From an uncultured Mucispirillum sp. (GTDB lineage: Bacteria; Chrysiogenota; Deferribacteres; Deferribacterales; Mucispirillaceae): a stretch of 18,707 nt of DNA. Location of the stretch: the NCBI GenBank assembly GCA_910586745.1, contig CAJUJZ010000034.1, positions 1 through 18,707 of the forward strand, given 5' to 3'. A model generated the notes under the pieces. The model did not search any database. It was given only the letters and a program-made list of their open reading frames with translations, and had not been told where the DNA came from. A program made the position numbers and the translations under genes. This document shows positions 14,980 through 18,707 of this stretch, piece by piece (position 1 is the first letter of the stretch; the number at the start of each line of letters is the position of its first letter).

Positions 14980-15378
14980 ATGAGATTGACTGACCCTATT
15001 GCTGATATGCTTGCACGCATGCGTAATGCATTAATGGTTAAGCATTCAGAAGTTACAATACCTTATTCTAAAATAAAAGAAAGCATCGCAGCTATTTTTA
15101 GAGATGAAGGTTATATAAAAAATTACAGAGTTGTTACAAACGGCAATAAAAAAGACATTATCGTTTATTTAAAATATAATGATATGAATGAGTCTGTTAT
15201 CCGTGGATTAAAGCGTATATCTAAACCTGGCAGGAGAGTTTATGTAAATACTAAAAACTTATCTCTTGTATTAGGTGGTTTAGGTAATGGTATAATATCT
15301 ACATCTGCTGGTATTAAAACAGTTAAACAATGCCTTAATGAAAAAGTAGGCGGCGAATATCTCTGTCAAATTTGGTAA
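14980..15378 (+). CDS. rpsH: 30S ribosomal protein S8
   Basis: 132 residues, usual length. It opens with LTDPIADMLARMRNA and ends with GIISTSAGIKTVKQ followed by VGGEYLCQIW, the conserved rRNA-binding C-terminal domain. S8 binds helix 21 of 16S rRNA and, in E. coli, represses the spc operon by binding its mRNA near rplE. I saw no obvious mimic of that site here but did not fold the region. GGAGG at 14966-14970 precedes the ATG. Confidence 0.97.
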   Translation: MRLTDPIADMLARMRNALMVKHSEVTIPYSKIKESIAAIFRDEGYIKNYRVVTNGNKKDIIVYLKYNDMNESVIRGLKRISKPGRRVYVNTKNLSLVLGGLGNGIISTSAGIKTVKQCLNEKVGGEYLCQIW

Positions 15379-15391
15379 TTGGAGTATAAAT

Positions 15392-15973
15392 ATGGCACAA
15401 AATAGTCAAGCAGCCCAAGAGCCGAAAGTTAAAGTATCTCGTATTGGTAAAACACCAGTTACTATTCCGGCGGGGGTAAAAGTGAATGTTGAGGGCTCTA
15501 TTGTTAAAGTAGAAGGTCCAAAAGGGAAACTGTCACAAGAAGTTACTGAAGGTATTATCGTTAAAGTTGACGGGTCTCAAGTAATAATTGAATGTGCTGA
15601 TGGTTCTATTAGTTTAAGACAAAAACATGGGCTTTTCAGAACACTTATTGCTAACATGGTTGAAGGTGTAACTAACGGATTTTCTAAAAATCTTGAAATA
15701 ATCGGTGTAGGTTATAAAGTTGCAATGAAAGGTAAAGATTTAGATCTTTCTATGGGCTTTTCTCACCCAGTTATATTTAAAGCACCAGAAGGTATAGAGT
15801 TTTCAGTTGATGGAACTACTAAAATATCTGTAAAAGGTATTGACAAACAGCTTGTTGGTCAAGTTGCAGCAAACATCCGTAAAATCAGAAAACCAGAACC
15901 ATACAAAGGTAAAGGTATCCGTTATGCAGGTGAGTATGTTGCTATGAAAGCCGGCAAATCTGGTAAAAAATAA
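15392..15973 (+). CDS. rplF: 50S ribosomal protein L6 with a short N-terminal extension
   Basis: 193 residues. About 14 extra residues (AQNSQAAQEPKVKV) come before the usual SRIGKTPVTIPAGV start. TTGGAG at 15379-15384 places translation at ATG 15392, and no start codon with a binding site exists nearer the standard N-terminus, so the extension is probably real. Two similar domains follow, then LSMGFSHPV and the final GQVAANIRKIRKPEPYKGKG, which binds 23S rRNA near the sarcin-ricin loop. Confidence 0.96.
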   Translation: MAQNSQAAQEPKVKVSRIGKTPVTIPAGVKVNVEGSIVKVEGPKGKLSQEVTEGIIVKVDGSQVIIECADGSISLRQKHGLFRTLIANMVEGVTNGFSKNLEIIGVGYKVAMKGKDLDLSMGFSHPVIFKAPEGIEFSVDGTTKISVKGIDKQLVGQVAANIRKIRKPEPYKGKGIRYAGEYVAMKAGKSGKK

Positions 15974-15985
15974 GGAGAGCAGATA

Positions 15986-16351
15986 GTGAGCAGGTTTAAT
16001 AAAGCTGAAGGACGCATTAGGCGTCACATCAGATTAAGAAAAAAAATCCGCGGGACAGAGTCTTGTCCACGCCTTGCTGTATTTAAAAGTAATACAAACA
16101 TATATGCTCAGGTTATCAATGATAAAACTGGGGAAACTATTGTTTCAGCAAGCTCTCTTGAAAAAGAGTTCCGTGCAAAATTCGGTGGTAAATTAAACAT
16201 TGAAGTTGCTAAAACTATCGGTGAAACAGTTGCTAAACGCGCTAAAGAAAAAGGTGTATCTACTGTTGTGTTTGATAGAGGCGGCTTCATATATCATGGC
16301 AGAATAAAAGCATTAGCAGACAGCGCACGCGAAGCTGGTCTTGAATTCTAA
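15986..16351 (+). CDS. rplR: 50S ribosomal protein L18
   Basis: 121 residues from GTG 15986, with AAGGAG at 15972-15977 overlapping the rplF stop. L18 binds 5S rRNA with L5. Seen: an N-terminal basic tail, RLAVFKSNTNIYAQVINDKTG, and the C-terminal VVFDRGGFIYHGRIKALADSAREAGLEF, which is highly diagnostic. Fourteen bases with AGGGGG separate it from rpsE. Confidence 0.97.
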   Translation: MSRFNKAEGRIRRHIRLRKKIRGTESCPRLAVFKSNTNIYAQVINDKTGETIVSASSLEKEFRAKFGGKLNIEVAKTIGETVAKRAKEKGVSTVVFDRGGFIYHGRIKALADSAREAGLEF

Positions 16352-16365
16352 TTAGGGGGTTTGAT

Positions 16366-16866
16366 TTGAGTACAGAAGAAAAACAATTATTTGATAAAGT
16401 TGTTCACATTGGCAGAGTTACAAAAGTTGTTAAAGGTGGACGCATATTCAAGTTTACAGCCCTTGTAGTAGTTGGTGACCACAATGGTAATGTTGGTATC
16501 GGTCACGGTAAAGCACGAGAAGTACCTGATGCTATTCGTAAAGCTATGGATAATGCTAAGAAAAATATGGTAGCAATACCTGTTGCTAAAGGCAGTATCC
16601 CACATGAAATCATTGGTAAATTTGGAGCAAGCGAAATCGTTATGAAACCAGCTGCTCCTGGTACTGGTATCATTGCTGGTGGTGCTGTTCGTTCATTATT
16701 TGAACTTGCAGGTATCCACAATATCTTATGTAAATCTGTAAGAAGCAGAAACCCATATAACTCTTTATATGCTGCTATGAACGGATTTAAAAATTTGAGA
16801 ACTATAGACCAAGTTGCTTCAGCACGCGGTCTTGAAATTTCAGACATAGTTAAAAATAATAAATAA
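16366..16866 (+). CDS. rpsE: 30S ribosomal protein S5
   Basis: 166 residues, normal length. The start is a TTG at 16366, set by AGGGGG at 16354-16359 six bases away; no ATG or GTG lies in frame nearby. The double-stranded RNA-binding domain shows VVKGGRIFKFTALVVVGD, the loop where spectinomycin-resistance changes occur, here wild-type in look, and VGIGHGKAREVPDAIRKAM. The C-terminal domain has APGTGIIAGGAVRSLFELAGI. S5 affects decoding accuracy and mRNA unwinding. It is the last gene before a strong terminator; rpmD, its common downstream partner, is absent. Confidence 0.97.
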   Translation: MSTEEKQLFDKVVHIGRVTKVVKGGRIFKFTALVVVGDHNGNVGIGHGKAREVPDAIRKAMDNAKKNMVAIPVAKGSIPHEIIGKFGASEIVMKPAAPGTGIIAGGAVRSLFELAGIHNILCKSVRSRNPYNSLYAAMNGFKNLRTIDQVASARGLEISDIVKNNK

Positions 16867-16900
16867 TTTATGGGGCATATAGCCCCATAAATTTTATCTT
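16865..16900 (+). terminator. Strong terminator after rpsE
   Basis: AATTTATGGGGC (16865-16876) pairs perfectly with GCCCCATAAATT (16882-16893) around ATATA, followed by a T-rich tail. The stem begins inside the rpsE stop region. It separates rplO from the main cluster, so rplO needs its own promoter or readthrough. Confidence 0.9.
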
Positions 16901-16926
16901 TCTTTAATATATACCCAAAAATTTTA

Positions 16927-17102
16927 TATAGTATCCTAAAAAAGTTTGCAGTATTAACTGCACTATCAACACAATATGTTTAGGCAATACTTCAGTATAG
17001 GTATTATTTGGTATTACTCTGAATAATAGAAATATCGTAATAATGTCGTATTGAGCCTAAAAGGTGAAATATCTGTATTGTAAAATGTAAGCTATGATAC
17101 AG
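16927..17102. repeat. 176-bp direct repeat, copy 1, with RNA-like internal pairing
   Basis: This block recurs at 17179-17354 with six differences, all transitions, and no gaps. Internal pairings: GTATC (16931-16935) with GATAC (17096-17100); GCAGT/ACTGC hairpin (16948-16952, 16957-16961); a long arm TTTAGGCAATAC (16979-16990) with GTATT (17048-17052) plus GCCTAAA (17055-17061) across a GA bulge; and inside it TATTAC (17012-17017) with GTAATA (17037-17042). It occupies the place where rpmD would normally be. It has no long open frame. It could be a structured RNA, a cis-element or a short non-autonomous mobile element. Confidence 0.9.
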
Positions 17103-17178
17103 CATTTAGAATTATTACAGTTTAAAAATTCTAGAAATTATGACTATTTAGGAAACAGCTAAAATTATATTCATATTG

Positions 17179-17354
17179 TATAGTATCCTAAAAAAGTTTG
17201 TAGTATTAACTGCACTATCAACACAATATGTTTAGGCAATACTTCAGTATAGGTATTATTTGGTATTGCTCTGAATAATAGAAATATCGCAATAATGTCA
17301 TATTGAGCCTAAAAGGCGAAATATCTGTATTGTAAAATGTAAGCTATGATATAG
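17179..17354. repeat. 176-bp direct repeat, copy 2
   Basis: About 97% identical to 16927-17102 at a constant offset of 252 bases. The differences are C to T at 17201, A to G at 17268, T to C at 17290, G to A at 17300, T to C at 17317 and C to T at 17352. The changes at 17268 and 17290 together turn an A-T pair of the inner stem into G-C. Those at 17201 and 17352 leave G-U pairs. The change at 17300 loses the end pair of the long arm; that at 17317 is in no stem I found. The unique spacer between copies (17103-17178) holds a 7-bp inverted repeat TAGAATT/AATTCTA (17107-17113, 17127-17133) and no gene. Confidence 0.9.
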
Positions 17355-17528
17355 TATTATATAAAACAGATTAATAAAAATTATGAACTAAATATATTAT
17401 ATACACCAAATTTTATATATTTGAACTTTTTACTTTACTTTTAAAATTAATTATTATACATTACTATTTCATTAATAATGGCTTGCGTTAGAGAAAAGCG
17501 AGTAAGTCGTTAAATTTAGGAGAATAGA
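17355..17528 (+). promoter_or_regulatory. AT-rich leader and probable promoter region of rplO
   Basis: No gene is seen here. Because of the terminator at 16865-16900, a promoter for rplO is expected in or after the second repeat. The only loose candidates are TTTACT (17434-17439) with TATTAT or TTATAC near 17452-17459, at poor spacing. A short less AT-rich patch can form a small hairpin, CTTGC (17482-17486) with GCGAG (17498-17502), just before the Shine-Dalgarno AGGAG (17518-17522). Any regulatory meaning is unproven. Confidence 0.3.
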
Positions 17529-18008
17529 ATGCAACTTAATGACCTTAGACCAGGATATGGTGCTAACAAAGAAAGAAAACGCAGAGGCAGAGGAACAGGC
17601 AGCGGTCAGGGAACTACTGGCGGACGCGGTAACAAAGGACAGAACGCTAGAAAAAGCGGGCAGGTTCGCGGGGGATTTGAAGGTGGTCAAATGCCATTAC
17701 TTCGCCGTATTCCAAAAAGAGGCTTTAACAATACTCAATTTGCTACAGTTTATGAAATAGTTAATTTAGCAGATATTGAAGAAAGATTTGAAGCAGGCGA
17801 AGTAGTTAATGCTGAAAACTTAAAAGCAAGAAGATTAGTTCACTGCAATGAAGATGGCATCAAAATATTAGGCAATGGCGAATTAACTAAAAAACTTAAC
17901 TTTATAGTTGATAAAGTTTCAAAATCTGCAGAAGAAAAAATCAAAAAAGCAGGCGGCGAAGTTAAATTAATTGAAAAAGTAAAATATACTTCTAAAAAAG
18001 ATAAATAA
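17529..18008 (+). CDS. rplO: 50S ribosomal protein L15
   Basis: 159 residues. It opens with MQLNDLRPGYGANKERKRRG, close to the usual L15 start (LNDLKPAPGSRK-type), then a Gly/Arg/Lys-rich extended tail including RGTGSGQGTTGGRGNKGQNA that threads through 23S rRNA. RGGFEGGQMPLLRRIPKRGF is diagnostic, and a globular C-terminal domain ends with KKAGGEVKLIEK. AGGAG at 17518-17522 supports the ATG. Unlike the standard spc operon, it is preceded by a terminator and two repeats rather than rpmD, and is followed by a terminator rather than secY, so it is a one-gene unit. Confidence 0.96.
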   Translation: MQLNDLRPGYGANKERKRRGRGTGSGQGTTGGRGNKGQNARKSGQVRGGFEGGQMPLLRRIPKRGFNNTQFATVYEIVNLADIEERFEAGEVVNAENLKARRLVHCNEDGIKILGNGELTKKLNFIVDKVSKSAEEKIKKAGGEVKLIEKVKYTSKKDK

Positions 18009-18020
18009 GTCTTTTCATAT

Positions 18021-18048
18021 AAGCCACCTTTTATAAGGTGGCTTTTTT
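18021..18048 (+). terminator. Terminator after rplO
   Basis: AAGCCACCTT (18021-18030) pairs perfectly with AAGGTGGCTT (18035-18044) around TTAT, followed by T to 18048. This is a textbook Rho-independent terminator, 12 bases past the rplO stop. Confidence 0.93.
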
Positions 18049-18196
18049 CATATTAATTATTCTTTTTTATCAAATATTTATCTATAAATGTGTAGAAAAT
18101 ATGTAGAGATTTCTATATAAATACCTTAAAATGACGGAGTAAAACGGTAGACTGTTTAGTGAAAGATATATTCCATAAAATATTTGAGGTGATATT

Positions 18197-18496
18197 ATGT
18201 GTATTCATAAAAAAACATCAGAGTGTAACAATTCTATTTTGACAGAATATTTGTATGGTGGGTATAATTGTATTTTTTCATTTTTACCGATGTATACAAA
18301 TAATTTTAAGAAACATTTAATATTAGATGAAAGCGATAGAAAAATAAACAATATAAATGAACAAGAAAATAGTAATAAAAATTTAGTGTATGATGATATT
18401 TACGAATGGGTGGAAGTATCAGAAGAATTAATGTCTTTAGTGGATGAAGCATTGATTAAATTTGCTCGTGAATTGGAGATTTTAAAAAATTCATAA
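18197..18496 (+). CDS. Orphan 99-residue protein of unknown function
   Basis: I do not recognise the family. A near-perfect Shine-Dalgarno, GAGGTGAT at 18186-18193, precedes the ATG and makes this a believable gene. The N-terminal half has a Cys/His/Lys cluster (MCIHKKTSEC) and a hydrophobic, aromatic patch (GYNCIFSFLPMY). An Asn/Glu-rich linker follows (about residues 48-60). The last 35 residues (YDDIYEWVEVSEELMSLVDE and onward) look like an acidic amphipathic helix. There is no signal peptide or clear membrane helix. AT-rich codons resemble those of the left-edge restriction gene rather than the ribosomal genes. It sits where secY would usually be. A small regulator, antitoxin or phage-derived protein are all possible; none is shown. 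Confidence 0.6.
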   Translation: MCIHKKTSECNNSILTEYLYGGYNCIFSFLPMYTNNFKKHLILDESDRKINNINEQENSNKNLVYDDIYEWVEVSEELMSLVDEALIKFARELEILKNS

Positions 18497-18571
18497 AAAT
18501 TATATTATGCAAATTGATAATTAGAATAAATAATAGGTAAAATATAAGAATGATTGCAGTAAATTGGATGA

Positions 18572-18593
18572 AAAAAGGTTTTTAAATCTTTTT
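18572..18593. terminator. Weak bidirectional terminator-like hairpin
   Basis: AAAAAG (18572-18577) pairs with CTTTTT (18588-18593), and the stem can extend inward by a G-U and A-T pairs. A-runs and T-runs flank it on both strands. It lies between the 99-residue gene and a possible converging minus-strand gene. In such AT-rich DNA it may be chance. Confidence 0.3.
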
Positions 18594-18607
18594 AAATAAA
18601 ATAATTT

Positions 18608-18707
18608 TTAGCAGTTGTTTTTAGATTTTACAACTATATTGCCTGCGATAAATATCGCTTTACAAAATAATAGATTTTTTATATAGTAAAGAAAATATTT
18701 TATATTA
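18608..18707 (-). CDS. Possible C-terminal end of a minus-strand gene
   Basis: On the minus strand an open frame enters from the right edge and stops at TAA (18608-18610). At least 32 codons are open, ending KAIFIAGNIVVKSKNNC. The last stretch is less AT-biased than its surroundings (GCG, GCA, GGC, AAC, TGC codons) and reads like a real protein end with a hydrophobic strand, a Gly-Asn turn and a basic tail. No family is recognised and the start is outside the window. A 14-bp palindrome (18645-18658, GCGATA/TATCGC) lies inside it. A chance open frame cannot be excluded. Confidence 0.25.
   Translation of the reverse strand, partial: NIKYFLYYIKNLLFCKAIFIAGNIVVKSKNNC

Noticed and set aside
16503..16847. 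114-codon minus-strand open frame opposite rpsE.
   Set aside because: Antisense shadow of a conserved ribosomal gene, without a start signal.
16978..17028. A 16-codon open frame starting with Met-Phe-Arg-Gln occurs in both repeat copies.
   Set aside because: No ribosome binding site precedes it, and the differences between copies fit base pairing better than coding constraint.
16979..17061. The TTTAGGC/GCCTAAA arm resembles an integron attC site with a bulge.
   Set aside because: It lacks the GTTRRRY and RYYYAAC core boxes in the right places, there is no integrase gene, and no cassette-like gene lies between the copies.
1..18707. Search by eye for tRNA, rRNA, CRISPR arrays, transposases and phage attachment sites.
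   Set aside because: No cloverleaf, no regularly spaced short repeats and no transposase-like frame were found; the two 176-bp repeats are not CRISPR-like.

Overview
The window is AT-rich DNA from a diderm (Gram-negative-type) bacterium. It carries an outer-membrane TolC-family channel and a long S10/spc ribosomal-protein cluster. The very low G+C, the zinc-type (four-cysteine) S14 and L24, and the coding style would fit a host-associated Deferribacterota such as Mucispirillum. That placement is an impression from memory, not something the sequence proves.

Layout. (1) Positions 1-1229 hold the 3' part of a type III restriction-like helicase/nuclease gene, extremely AT-rich. It converges on a small thiamine-phosphate-synthase/TenI-like gene on the minus strand (1286-1828). 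(2) Positions 1971-7350 hold an efflux locus reading rightward: TolC-family channel, HlyD-type membrane-fusion protein, two homologous ABC-2 permeases and a small secreted META-like protein. A strong terminator closes it at 7376-7403. No ATPase gene is present. A 203-base gap between the tolC-like and hlyD-like genes contains a G+C-richer segment with nested inverted repeats. (3) Positions 7528-9180 encode a CoA-disulfide-reductase-like flavoprotein with a C-terminal rhodanese domain. (4) Positions 9464-16866 hold 17 tightly packed ribosomal-protein genes: rplD, rplW, rplB, rpsS, rplV, rpsC, rplP, rpmC, rpsQ, rplN, rplX, rplE, rpsN, rpsH, rplF, rplR, rpsE. A perfect 12-bp terminator hairpin follows. 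(5) Positions 16927-17354 carry two 176-bp direct repeats, and then comes rplO (17529-18008) with its own terminator. (6) Positions 18197-18496 encode a 99-residue orphan protein. A possible minus-strand gene end lies at the right edge.

The ribosomal cluster is unusual at both ends. It starts at rplD, with no rpsJ or rplC before it. rpmD is absent between rpsE and rplO, where the two repeats sit instead, and secY does not follow rplO. The roughly 170-base region before rplD can fold into successive hairpins with a mutually exclusive alternative pairing. This is a candidate autoregulatory leader, which is attractive because L4 (the rplD product) is the known autogenous regulator of the S10 operon in other bacteria.

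The strongest candidates for something undescribed are the 176-bp repeat pair, whose few differences mostly keep predicted base pairs, and the rplD leader. No tRNA, rRNA, CRISPR array or insertion sequence was recognised.
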